From Clostridia bacterium (GTDB lineage Bacteria > Bacillota > Clostridia > Oscillospirales > Acutalibacteraceae), in the NCBI GenBank assembly GCA_017472575.1, contig JAFUPX010000039.1, positions 1 to 45,812 on the forward strand: a stretch of DNA of 45,812 nucleotides, read 5' to 3'. This document shows positions 32,700-39,195 of the stretch, piece by piece. Under the pieces are notes generated by a model. It did no database searches. It worked only from the letters and a program-made list of their open reading frames with translations, and was not told where the DNA came from. Every line of letters begins with the position of its first letter. The stretch's first letter is position 1. The position numbers were made by a program, and so were the translations under genes.

Positions 32700-33404
32700 A
32701 TGATAAAGGTTGTTTTATTTGATTTAGACGGTACACTTCTTCCTATGGATCAGGAGGTTTTTACAAAAACTTATTTTAAGCTGCTTGCAAAAAAGTTAGC
32801 TCCTTTGGGCTATGAACCGGAACAGCTTATAAAAGCAATTTGGGCAGGCACCGCCGCTATGGTTAAAAATAACGGTGACTGTGTAAATGAAGAGGCTTTC
32901 TGGAAAAAATTCTGTGAGTTTTACGGCGAAAAAGCATTAGAGGATAAGCCGATTTTTGATAAGTTCTATGAAGAAGAATTTCAGCAGGCAAAACAAGTGT
33001 GCGGCTTTAATGAAAATGCTGTACAGGCTGTTAAGCTTATAAAAGAAAAAGGAATAAGAGTTGCTCTTGCAACAAATCCTATTTTTCCGGCTGTTGCAAC
33101 CGAAAGCCGTATAAAATGGGCAGGGTTTGAGCCTTCTGATTTTGAGCTTTATACAACTTACGATAATTCGTCACATTGTAAGCCGAACCCTGAATATTAT
33201 AAGGATATACTGAAAAAACTAAACTGTAAGGCAGAGGAATGTCTTATGGTGGGAAATGATGTTAATGAGGATATGATTGCTGAAAAAATAGGTATGCAGG
33301 TCTTCCTTTTGGATGACTGCATAATAAATAAGGATAGCAAGGATATATCCTGTTATAACAGCGGCGGTTTTGAAAAACTTATGGAAACGGTGAAAGAGTG
33401 GTAA
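32700..33404 (+). CDS. HAD-superfamily phosphatase
   Basis: A 234-residue HAD hydrolase. Motif I VVLFDLDGTLLPMD (nucleophile Asp near residue 8), motif II VALATNP, the conserved Lys in SSHCKPNPEYY, and motif IV LMVGNDVNEDMIAE are all present. An alpha-helical C1 cap lies between motifs I and II, indicating a small-molecule substrate. The specific substrate cannot be told. It is 13 bases after the hydrolase and overlaps the MFS gene by 7 bases, so it belongs to the same transcript. Confidence 0.92.
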   Translation: MIKVVLFDLDGTLLPMDQEVFTKTYFKLLAKKLAPLGYEPEQLIKAIWAGTAAMVKNNGDCVNEEAFWKKFCEFYGEKALEDKPIFDKFYEEEFQQAKQVCGFNENAVQAVKLIKEKGIRVALATNPIFPAVATESRIKWAGFEPSDFELYTTYDNSSHCKPNPEYYKDILKKLNCKAEECLMVGNDVNEDMIAEKIGMQVFLLDDCIINKDSKDISCYNSGGFEKLMETVKEW

Positions 33405-34594
33405 CGGTTTTACTCGTTGTAATTTATATATGCTTTATAGGGCTTGGAATTCCCGATTCGCTTTTTGGAACAGCATGGCCTTCGATTTATACGGAGTTTT
33501 CTTTGCCGGTTTCGAGCGCAAATTTCGTTACAGTTCTTATCTCCTGCGGAACGATAACGGCAAGTCTGTTAAGTGTAAAGATTATAAAAAGGTTCGGAAC
33601 AGGGGCTACAACAGCGCTCAGTACTGCCTTAACTGCTATGGCACTGCTTGGATTTTCGTTTTCGAGGAATTTAGTAGGGCTTTGTGCTTTTGCGGTTCCG
33701 TTGGGGTTGGGAGCCGGAGCGATTGACTCGGCACTTAACAACTATATAGCAATGCATTATAAGGCTGTGCATATGAATTTTCTGCATTGCTTTTACGGTA
33801 TCGGTGTTTCTTTAAGTCCGTATATTATGTCGCTTGTTTTAAAAAACGGAAACTGGCGGCTTGGCTACCGTACGGCTTTTGTTATTCAAGTTTGTATAGC
33901 GGCGGTCGCGGTCCTTTCGTTGCCGCTTTGGAAAAAAGTAAAGCATAGCGCAAGCTTGGAAAAAGAGAAAACTGCAGAAATAAAGGATGTAGGTTTTTTA
34001 ACGCTTGCTAAAGATAAAAGGGTAAGAACTGTATGGCTTATGTTTATGTCCTCATGTGCTGTTGAAGCAACCTACGGTACTTGGGGCAGCACATATCTTG
34101 TATCCTCAAAGGGATTTAATTTTTCAGCCGCAGCGGTAATAGTAACCTGCTATTATATAGGTATGGCTGTAGGAAGATTTTTTTCGGGGTTACTCTCCAA
34201 AAAATATACAAGCTGGCAGCTTATATACATCGGTCAGGCGATTATGGCGATAGGCTTTGTTATTTTGATTTTGCCTCTGCACGGTACTTTTTCAGCAGTG
34301 GCGCTGTTTTTTATAGCGCTTGGAAATGCTCCGCTTTTCCCGAATCTTGTGCAGCTTACTCCTGAAAATTTCGGTGCCGATATATCCCAATCGGTTATGG
34401 GAACCCAGATGGCGGTAGCAAGTGCGGCTATTATGATTTTGCCGGCGGTTTTCGGGTTTCTGGCTCAGGGTGTGGGCACTTGGATTTTTCCGTATTACGG
34501 ATTGCTGTTTTATATTATAATGGTTTTTGCGGTATTTAAAATGCGTGGCAAAGAAGATGCATATAATACTGATTATACTAGACGAAGACTGTAA
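33398..34594 (+). CDS. MFS transporter
   Basis: A 398-residue major facilitator with about 12 membrane segments. It opens FIGLGIPDSLFGTAWPSIYTEF, and the loop between helices 2 and 3 has SVKIIKRFGTGATTALST, followed by AVPLGLGAGAIDSALNNYIAMHY, reminiscent of the sugar (FucP-like) branch. The central loop is short and charged. It uses a GTG start overlapping the HAD gene by 7 bases. The solute is unknown; the HAD phosphatase next door suggests a compound handled in phosphorylated form, which is inference only. A strong terminator ends the operon. Confidence 0.87.
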   Translation: MVTVLLVVIYICFIGLGIPDSLFGTAWPSIYTEFSLPVSSANFVTVLISCGTITASLLSVKIIKRFGTGATTALSTALTAMALLGFSFSRNLVGLCAFAVPLGLGAGAIDSALNNYIAMHYKAVHMNFLHCFYGIGVSLSPYIMSLVLKNGNWRLGYRTAFVIQVCIAAVAVLSLPLWKKVKHSASLEKEKTAEIKDVGFLTLAKDKRVRTVWLMFMSSCAVEATYGTWGSTYLVSSKGFNFSAAAVIVTCYYIGMAVGRFFSGLLSKKYTSWQLIYIGQAIMAIGFVILILPLHGTFSAVALFFIALGNAPLFPNLVQLTPENFGADISQSVMGTQMAVASAAIMILPAVFGFLAQGVGTWIFPYYGLLFYIIMVFAVFKMRGKEDAYNTDYTRRRL

Positions 34595-34610
34595 TTTAAT
34601 AAATTGAAAA

Positions 34611-34649
34611 GAAAAAGCCGAGGAAATTTTCCTCGGCTAACATTTTTTA
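34611..34649. terminator. Bidirectional terminator between MFS and GGDEF genes
   Basis: AGCCGAGG (34616-34623) / CCTCGGCT (34631-34638) with an AT-rich loop that can also pair. ATTTTTT follows on the plus strand and TTTTTC on the minus strand; it includes the GGDEF gene's stop codon. Confidence 0.9.
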
Positions 34650-35257
34650 ATCTTTTTGGAGTTTTTATCGCAGAAAAGCATTTCGTCAGCATTGTAAAAA
34701 GCCTTTTTAAATGCATTCTTTTCTCTGCACGCAACTGCCGAATAGCCTTTTGAAAAGCGGAAATCATTTTGGCTTATTTCTAATTCTTTTAGTTGCAACA
34801 AAAGGCTGATTAGGTCATCCTCTTGGATATTTTCTGAAATGACGATAAATTCATCGCCACCAAATCGGTAAATACTGTGATTTTGCGAATTGAAAATTTT
34901 ACTCAGCCGTTTTGCGGCTGATATTAAAACTTCGTCACCGGCTAAATGACCCTTTGTATCGTTAATAGTTTTAAAACTGTCAATATCGAATAACAGAATA
35001 TAAATATCTCCATTATTTTGTTTTTCAAGTTCTTTTATTTTCAAATCGTAAGCGTTGCGGTTAAAGAGACCGGTAAGATTGTCTTTAAAAGCTAATTCAT
35101 ACCAGCTTATATCAAGAGTGTTATCTTGATTTTTGAAATTTCGGTACGAAAAATGCGGTTTCATATTTTTGATTATAAAGATTGTAACTGTTATACATAA
35201 TAAAATCAGAAGAATAATTAATAAAATTCCGCAGACTAAAGACAACACTTTATTCAA
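34637..35257 (-). CDS. Small membrane diguanylate cyclase (GGDEF)
   Basis: A GGDEF protein making cyclic di-GMP. I start it at TTG 35257 (206 residues): AGGAAGAG lies 8 bases before it. The longer ATG reading (35314) would have the promoter's -10 box inside its first codons. One membrane helix (LSLVCGILLIILLILLCITVTIFIIKN) anchors a domain with DNLTGLFNRNAYD, LLFDIDSFKTINDTKGHLAGD and the intact active site RFGGDEF. There is no RxxD inhibitory site five residues upstream. No sensor domain is present, so control must come from expression or a partner. Confidence 0.88.
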   Translation of the reverse strand: MNKVLSLVCGILLIILLILLCITVTIFIIKNMKPHFSYRNFKNQDNTLDISWYELAFKDNLTGLFNRNAYDLKIKELEKQNNGDIYILLFDIDSFKTINDTKGHLAGDEVLISAAKRLSKIFNSQNHSIYRFGGDEFIVISENIQEDDLISLLLQLKELEISQNDFRFSKGYSAVACREKNAFKKAFYNADEMLFCDKNSKKIKKC

Positions 35258-35302
35258 TTTAATATCTCTTCCTATCTTTTTTGGGTAAAATTGGCAAAAA
35301 TA

Positions 35303-35331
35303 ATTATAATCCATTATTTAGGCGAAGTCAA
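35303..35331 (-). promoter_or_regulatory. Promoter of the GGDEF gene
   Basis: On the minus strand: TTGACT (35326-35331), 17 bases, perfect TATAAT (35303-35308). The -10 lies 46 bases before TTG 35257, which leaves a normal leader with the AGGAAGAG ribosome site. Confidence 0.85.
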
Positions 35332-35395
35332 GTACAATAATATTTAATTTAAAGATTATAAGAAAATTTGTGAATATTTTTATAATTATGTTAGA

Positions 35396-35421
35396 AATTA
35401 TAACATATAATTATAACATAT
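35396..35421. repeat. Perfect 13-bp tandem repeat, probable RHH operator
   Basis: AATTATAACATAT occurs twice without a gap (35396-35408, 35409-35421), about 33 bases before the ribbon-helix-helix gene, and contains TATAAT at 35406-35411. Ribbon-helix-helix proteins bind closely spaced repeats as paired dimers, so autoregulation is likely. Confidence 0.65.
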
Positions 35422-35453
35422 GCCAAGGCATAATATTGATGGGGTGAATAAGT

Positions 35454-35642
35454 GTGAAAGAAAAACTCATCATAAATAAAAAAGCTTTAAAGGGTGAAGA
35501 CGGATATAAAACATTTTCAATTAGAATAAAGGACGAAACGGTTAACAGTCTTGATGAATTATCAAAATCCACTAACCGCTCCCGAAACGAATTAATAAAT
35601 ATTTTACTTGATTATGCAATTAAAAATTGTGAGGTTAAATAA
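35454..35642 (+). CDS. Ribbon-helix-helix (CopG/Arc-like) regulator
   Basis: A 62-residue protein. The core YKTFSIRIKDETVNSLDELSKSTNRSRNELINILLDYAIKNCE has one beta strand for DNA-base contacts (TFSIRI), then two helices with the NRSRNELIN turn, the classic Arc/MetJ/CopG pattern. GGGGTGA is 7 bases before the GTG start. It is a single gene with its own hairpin terminator. No toxin partner is adjacent, so an antitoxin role is not supported; a small autoregulator is more likely. Confidence 0.82.
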   Translation: MKEKLIINKKALKGEDGYKTFSIRIKDETVNSLDELSKSTNRSRNELINILLDYAIKNCEVK

Positions 35643-35644
35643 AT

Positions 35645-35682
35645 AGCGCTTAACTTTTTTACAAAGTTAAGCGCTGTGTTTA
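35645..35682 (+). terminator. Hairpin terminator of the RHH gene
   Basis: A perfect 13-bp stem AGCGCTTAACTTT (35645-35657) / AAAGTTAAGCGCT (35663-35675) with a short loop, followed by GTGTTTA. The stem is strong but the T-run is weak. Confidence 0.72.
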
Positions 35683-35755
35683 CTGTATGTTTAAATTATT
35701 TTTCTTTTGCGAAATAAAATTTGCCTCTTAACATATGCAAGGCGAAATTCATTGA

Positions 35756-35783
35756 AAAAGCAAGTCGAAAGACTTGCTTTTTT
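35756..35783 (+). terminator. Second intrinsic terminator downstream of the RHH gene
   Basis: AAAAGCAAGTC (35756-35766), GAAA tetraloop, GACTTGCTTTT with six T. It lies about 115 bases past the RHH gene with no ORF between, so it is either a backup terminator or the end of an unrecognised small transcript. Confidence 0.85.
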
Positions 35784-35859
35784 CTGAAAGAGGTGTACAA
35801 ATTTGAAGTACTTTTAAATTTTTAGCTATGTGTTCGAACTCTTACATATTTTATAATTT

Positions 35860-35957
35860 GTCGGCAAAGCCGACACCGAAATTATTCATTATTCATCAGC
35901 GAAGCGACTTACATATTCATTATTCACCCGAAATCCTGTCGAATGAATAATGAATAT
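35860..35957. repeat. AT-rich inverted-repeat cluster in the intergenic region
   Basis: Contains GTCGGC-AAA-GCCGAC (35860-35874) and a perfect 14-bp inverted repeat ATATTCATTATTCA (35913-35926) / TGAATAATGAATAT (35944-35957). Further copies of the ATTATTCATTATTCA word lie nearby (35881 and after 35957). No ORF is supported in 35643-36024; the region holds only hairpins and this cluster, which resembles a decayed miniature element. Confidence 0.65.
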
Positions 35958-35981
35958 TGAATAATGAAAAATGAATAATAC

Positions 35982-36025
35982 AAAACGAAAATCCTGCCGA
36001 CAATAGTCGACAGGATTTTCGTTTT
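35982..36025 (-). terminator. Terminator of tRNA-Ala
   Basis: A 20-bp near-perfect stem, AAAACGAAAATCCTG-CGAC (35982-36001) with its complement at 36006-36025 (one mismatch) and a 4-base loop, directly after the CCA end on the minus strand and continuing into a T-rich tail. Confidence 0.88.
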
Positions 36026-36100
36026 GGTGGAGCTGATGGGATTTGAACCCACGACCTCCTGAATGCGAACCAGGCACTCTACCAACTGAGCTACAACCCC
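36025..36100 (-). tRNA. tRNA-Ala(CGC)
   Basis: 76 bases with encoded CCA. The acceptor stem GGGGTTG pairs with CAGCTCC and contains the G3-U70 pair that identifies alanine tRNA. The anticodon stem CCTGG/TCAGG encloses TTCGCAT, giving anticodon CGC for codon GCG. The T-loop GTTCAAATC is normal. It lies 28 bases after the comM stop on the same strand and is followed by its own terminator. Confidence 0.95.
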
Positions 36101-36128
36101 GTATATACAGACTGTCACCGTATACATT

Positions 36129-37661
36129 TTACTCTCCCCAGTATTTTCTGTCAAGACTTCTGAACGAAATTGCTGAGAAAATATGATTTTTTTCAATGAT
36201 TTTACTGCCGGACAGGTCTGCAATTGTTCTTGCAACCTTTAATATTCTGTCATACGCTCTTGCAGACATTCCGAGTTTATCAAAGGAAATTCTTAAAAGG
36301 GAAGAGGCTTCGCTGCTCATAACGCAATATTTCTTTAAAAGAGCGGGTGTGAGTCTTGCGTTGCAGGAGATTCCTGTACCTTTGTAGCGTTCAATTTGTA
36401 TTTTTCTTGCTTTGTTCACTCTTTCTCTTATCTGAGCAGAGGTCTCGCATTTTTCCTCAGAGCTTAATTCCGAATAGTCAACCGGAGGAACCTCAATGTG
36501 CAAATCGAGACGGTCTAACATAGGACCGGATATCCGATTAAGATATTTATGTACCATATTCTGTGAGCAGGTGCAGGCTCTTGTCGGATGACCGAAAAAA
36601 CCGCAGGGGCATGGATTCATCGCGGCAACAAGTGTTATTGAGCTTGGATATGTAACCGAACCTGAAACTCTTGATATGCTTACCTTACCGTCCTCCAAAG
36701 GCTGGCGCAGGGCTTCCATAACATCACGTCTGAACTCAGGCAGCTCGTCAAGAAATAAAACTCCGTTATGTGCCAGAGAAATTTCACCGGGTTTTGGAAC
36801 GCTTCCTCCGCCGGCAAGTCCCGCAGAAGAAATTGAATGGTGAGGCGAGCGAAAGGGTCTTGAGGTTATTAGAGGATTTTTCTTATCAAGTGTTCCGGCT
36901 ATTGAATGAATTTTAGTGGTTTCTATTGATTCTTCAAAGGTCATTTCAGGAAGAATTGTCGGAAGCCGTTTTGCGAGCATACTTTTTCCTGCTCCCGGAG
37001 GTCCTATAAGGAGAATGTTATGTCCTCCCGCGGCGGCAACCTCCAGTGCCTTTTTGGCAGCAAGCTGGCCTTTAACATCACAAAAGTCAAGCTGTTCTGA
37101 AATTGCCGATTCCTCTATAACTGTTTTCGGAGCTTTAGCCATTAACTGTTCACCCTTAAGGTGATTTATCATTTCTTTAATATTACTTACACCGTAAACG
37201 TTAATTCCGTCAATAACAGCGGCCTCTGCCGCATTCTCAGCCGGAACAAAGATACTGCCGATTCCGTTTTGACGGGCGGTTATGGTCATAGCGAGAACTC
37301 CGTTTATAGGTCTTAGCTGACCGTCCAGCGCAACCTCGCCTATGGCGATACAGTTAGATAAATCTGCCTCAAGCTGTTTTGATGCCCTGAGAATGGAAAG
37401 GAGAATCGGTAAATCATAAGCCGCACCCTCTTTTTTCTTGTCTGCCGGTGCAAGATTAACGGTAATACGGCTTACAGGGAATTTAAATCCGCAGTTTTTT
37501 ATCGCCGCGCGCACTCTGTCACGAGATTCTTTTACAGAGGCATCAGGCAGACCTACAATATCAAATCCCGGCAAACCGTTTGAAACATCTGCCTCAACCT
37601 CTATCATATAGGATTCTATTCCAAAAAGCCCTACGCTTTTAAGTCTCGCAAACACAGGCAA
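36129..37661 (-). CDS. comM: ComM/YifB Mg-chelatase-like AAA+ ATPase
   Basis: A 510-residue hexameric helicase-type ATPase; family member ComM promotes branch migration during recombination of incoming DNA. The N-terminal Lon-like domain shows FARLKSVGLFGIESYMIEVEADVSNGLPGFDIVGLPDASVKESRDRVRAA. The AAA core has Walker A IGPPGAGKSMLAKRLP near residue 217, SAGLAGGGSVPKPGEISLAHNGVLFLDELPEF as Walker B, and MNPCPCGFFGHPTRACTC. The C-terminal Mg_chelatase_C domain includes RISGPMLDRLDLHIEVP. Length and all motifs are complete. It is a single gene, separate from other competence genes. Confidence 0.96.
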   Translation of the reverse strand: MPVFARLKSVGLFGIESYMIEVEADVSNGLPGFDIVGLPDASVKESRDRVRAAIKNCGFKFPVSRITVNLAPADKKKEGAAYDLPILLSILRASKQLEADLSNCIAIGEVALDGQLRPINGVLAMTITARQNGIGSIFVPAENAAEAAVIDGINVYGVSNIKEMINHLKGEQLMAKAPKTVIEESAISEQLDFCDVKGQLAAKKALEVAAAGGHNILLIGPPGAGKSMLAKRLPTILPEMTFEESIETTKIHSIAGTLDKKNPLITSRPFRSPHHSISSAGLAGGGSVPKPGEISLAHNGVLFLDELPEFRRDVMEALRQPLEDGKVSISRVSGSVTYPSSITLVAAMNPCPCGFFGHPTRACTCSQNMVHKYLNRISGPMLDRLDLHIEVPPVDYSELSSEEKCETSAQIRERVNKARKIQIERYKGTGISCNARLTPALLKKYCVMSSEASSLLRISFDKLGMSARAYDRILKVARTIADLSGSKIIEKNHIFSAISFRSLDRKYWGE

Positions 37662-37739
37662 TCCCCCTAAAAAACTTTTTATTAAAAATAATTATATAAC
37701 ATTTTTTTACAATTATCAATAAACAAAAAGTTTTTCTGC

Positions 37740-37768
37740 TTGACAACTCACCCGCCAAACAATATAAT
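37740..37768 (+). promoter_or_regulatory. Perfect consensus sigma-A promoter of the tRNA-Ser locus
   Basis: TTGACA (37740-37745), exactly 17 bases, TATAAT (37763-37768). It is the best promoter in the window and the type used for stable RNA. No protein gene follows for over 500 bases on this strand, only tRNA-like sequence. Confidence 0.92.
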
Positions 37769-37785
37769 AATAAAGATGTTTACGC

Positions 37786-37928
37786 AGAAGTATCGAAGTG
37801 GGGACGTTGCCGTGCGCTGCCGGTGGCAGATGAAGCGAGGCATAAGGAGTGGCCGCGGTCGAAATTTTTGCACGGTAGTGCTGAAAAATTTCGGGCACCG
37901 CAACAGGACATAACGGGGCGCCCCGTTT
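37786..37928 (+). other. GC-rich structured segment flanked by tRNA-Ser-like pieces
   Basis: It begins with GTATCGAAGTGG (37790-37801), identical to positions 7-18 of the tRNA-Ser below, and ends with CATAACGGGGC (37909-37919), identical to positions 20-30 of the truncated copy at 37978. About 107 bases lie between, much richer in GC than the surroundings, with strong hairpins: CTGCC-GGT-GGCAG (37818-37830) and a long stem GCGGT (37855-37859), CGAAATTTTT (37860-37869), GCAC, then GTGC, AAAAATTTCG (37884-37893) and ACCGC (37897-37901). A perfect 16-base palindrome (37912-37927) closes it. It may be a structured RNA or a repeat inserted in a tRNA D-loop. I recognise no family. Confidence 0.6.
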
Positions 37929-37977
37929 GGTAAAAATTGAATAGTTCGTTATACTCCAACCGGAGTTTAACATATAC

Positions 37978-38019
37978 GGAGACGTATCGAAGTGGTCATA
38001 ACGGGGCTGACTCGAAATC
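37978..38019 (+). pseudogene. Truncated tRNA-Ser(CGA): 5' half only
   Basis: These 42 bases match positions 1-42 of the intact tRNA-Ser at 38176 without gaps, with 5 mismatches. The match ends in the anticodon stem after ACTCGAAATC; only three base pairs of that stem remain, and no variable arm, T-arm or acceptor 3' strand follows. The break point inside the anticodon arm is a common crossover place for tyrosine integrases. Confidence 0.82.
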
Positions 38020-38030
38020 ATACACTGTGG

Positions 38031-38123
38031 TCTTGAGTAACCACCTCAAGAGTGGCTTAAATACTGACTTTTTGAGTTCCTGTTTTGACAAACCACAATT
38101 TTTTCTAACAGCATTTCTAACAG
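38031..38123 (+). repeat. Repeats between the two tRNA-Ser copies, possible integrase arm sites
   Basis: TCTTGAG (38031-38037) / CTCAAGA (38045-38051) form a 7-bp inverted repeat, and TTTCTAACAG occurs twice with a 12-base period (38102-38111, 38114-38123). Such short spaced direct repeats beside a tRNA half resemble arm-type integrase binding sites; this is inference. The rest of 38020-38175 shows no ORF. Confidence 0.5.
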
Positions 38124-38175
38124 ATTTGCACCCTTTTTTCAAGTTTACACTCGCTTTTGCGATGTAAATATATAT

Positions 38176-38264
38176 GGAGGCGTATCGAAGTGGTCATAAC
38201 GAGCTCGACTCGAAATCGAGTTGCCCTCACGGGCACGCGAGTTCGAATCTCGCCGCCTCCGCCA
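38176..38264 (+). tRNA. tRNA-Ser(CGA)
   Basis: 89 bases including CCA. Acceptor GGAGGCG/CGCCTCC with G73, D-arm TCGAAGTGGTCATAACGA, anticodon stem CTCGA/TCGAG enclosing CTCGAAA (anticodon CGA, codon UCG), a long class-II variable arm (TTGCCCTCACGGGCAC) and T-arm GCGAG-TTCGAAT-CTCGC. All stems pair perfectly, so it should be functional. It borders the mobile element and is the likely integration target. Confidence 0.97.
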
Positions 38265-38270
38265 TGTAAG

Positions 38271-38298
38271 AAGCAGTAGGTTTTGCCTACTGCTTTTT
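38271..38298 (+). terminator. tRNA-Ser terminator
   Basis: GCAGTAGG (38273-38280) pairs with CCTACTGC across TTTTG, followed by TTTTT. On the minus strand an A-rich start makes it also usable for the end of the integrase operon. Confidence 0.87.
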
Positions 38299-38848
38299 AC
38301 TTTATAAGCTGCAGGTTGGTCTTCTCGTGGAGCTTCGACTTTTGTTCGATGTCGTTGTAATCTCTGGACAGAAGGAATTTCATGAATTGCTCTTTGGGGA
38401 TTGCATAAGAATTTGCAATGAAAAATGTTTTAATAACCCCCTTTTTAATCCATCTACGAACGCTCTCATTGGTGTATCCTGTAATTTGACAGATATCACC
38501 TGTTGATAACACAGGATTTCTATCGCTTAAAAGATTCTCATAATGTACCTTTGCTTTTTTATGGTCAAGGTTATCATACATAATATTCTTATTAACTTTT
38601 TTTATGGGTACCGAAGGGAGGGTTGAATAATCAACCTCCACATTGGAATCGATAAAGTTCAGAACATCCGACATCTTTATTTGATACCTTCGAGTCTTCT
38701 TACCTGTGTCAACACAAGGAATGTACCCATTGTCCAGCAAAAACTTTGCGCGTCGTTTGCTGATATGCAGAATCTTATACAACTGTTCCTTGGTAATAAT
38801 TTCTTCGGCGGCAGATTCTTCCAAAACAATTTCTTCGTTAGGTATCAT
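38297..38848 (-). CDS. Protein with two excisionase-like HTH domains
   Basis: A 183-residue protein with two MerR/Xis-like winged helices. The first covers about residues 17-70 (IITKEQLYKILHISKRRAKFLLDNGYIP..), and the second about 112-165 (VLSTGDICQITGYTNESVRRWIKKGVIKTFFIANSYAIPKEQFMKFLLSR). The second half aligns with the C-terminal part of the neighbouring protein (38845-39192), including the preceding HYENLL/YYESLL segment, so they are paralogues. ATG overlaps the upstream gene by 4 bases. Probably a DNA-architecture protein for excision or a regulator of the integrase operon. Confidence 0.78.
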   Translation of the reverse strand: MIPNEEIVLEESAAEEIITKEQLYKILHISKRRAKFLLDNGYIPCVDTGKKTRRYQIKMSDVLNFIDSNVEVDYSTLPSVPIKKVNKNIMYDNLDHKKAKVHYENLLSDRNPVLSTGDICQITGYTNESVRRWIKKGVIKTFFIANSYAIPKEQFMKFLLSRDYNDIEQKSKLHEKTNLQLIK

Positions 38849-39192
38849 ATAGCATCTACTCCTTTCAAAATTTCCGACAGTTGTTGTCGGTGTTTTTCCG
38901 GTTTCTTGATTTTGCCAATATGTCGTTGACTTGACATATATCGAATCAGGTCATTCTTTGTAACGTATTTTCTCCGTTTGATTTCTATACAGCTCAAATC
39001 GCCTGAAAGAGTCCACCGATGAACAACCTTAGGGTTATAACCCGATACCCTTGCTACATCAGACATAGCAAGGACATCGGGTTCTTCTTTTAGCAAAGAT
39101 TCATAATAACGCTTTGCAACATCTGCATCGATTGAATAATACTGTCGTGTTCGTTCTTTTCGCTCTGAGCGGGTAAGGTTACCTTTATACAT
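38845..39192 (-). CDS. Excisionase-like HTH protein
   Basis: A 115-residue basic protein. The first 30 residues are highly charged (NLTRSERKERTRQYY). Residues 40-95 form an Xis/HTH_17-like domain: VLAMSDVARVSGYNPKVVHRWTLSGDLSCIEIKRRKYVTKNDLIRYMSSQ. It is a paralogue of the second half of the next gene. It starts 3 bases after the integrase stop, so it is co-transcribed with xis and int. DNA binding is well supported; a role in excision control is inferred. Confidence 0.78.
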   Translation of the reverse strand: MYKGNLTRSERKERTRQYYSIDADVAKRYYESLLKEEPDVLAMSDVARVSGYNPKVVHRWTLSGDLSCIEIKRRKYVTKNDLIRYMSSQRHIGKIKKPEKHRQQLSEILKGVDAI

Positions 39193-39195
39193 ACA

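Noticed and set aside
35643-36024. Small protein gene in the gap before tRNA-Ala
   Set aside because: Possible frames consist of ATTATTCATT repeats and hairpins without ribosome sites.
37716-38021. 101-residue minus-strand ORF over the tRNA-Ser leader region
   Set aside because: It runs antisense through a consensus promoter, tRNA-like sequence and hairpins, has no ribosome site, and its composition reflects the structured GC-rich segment.
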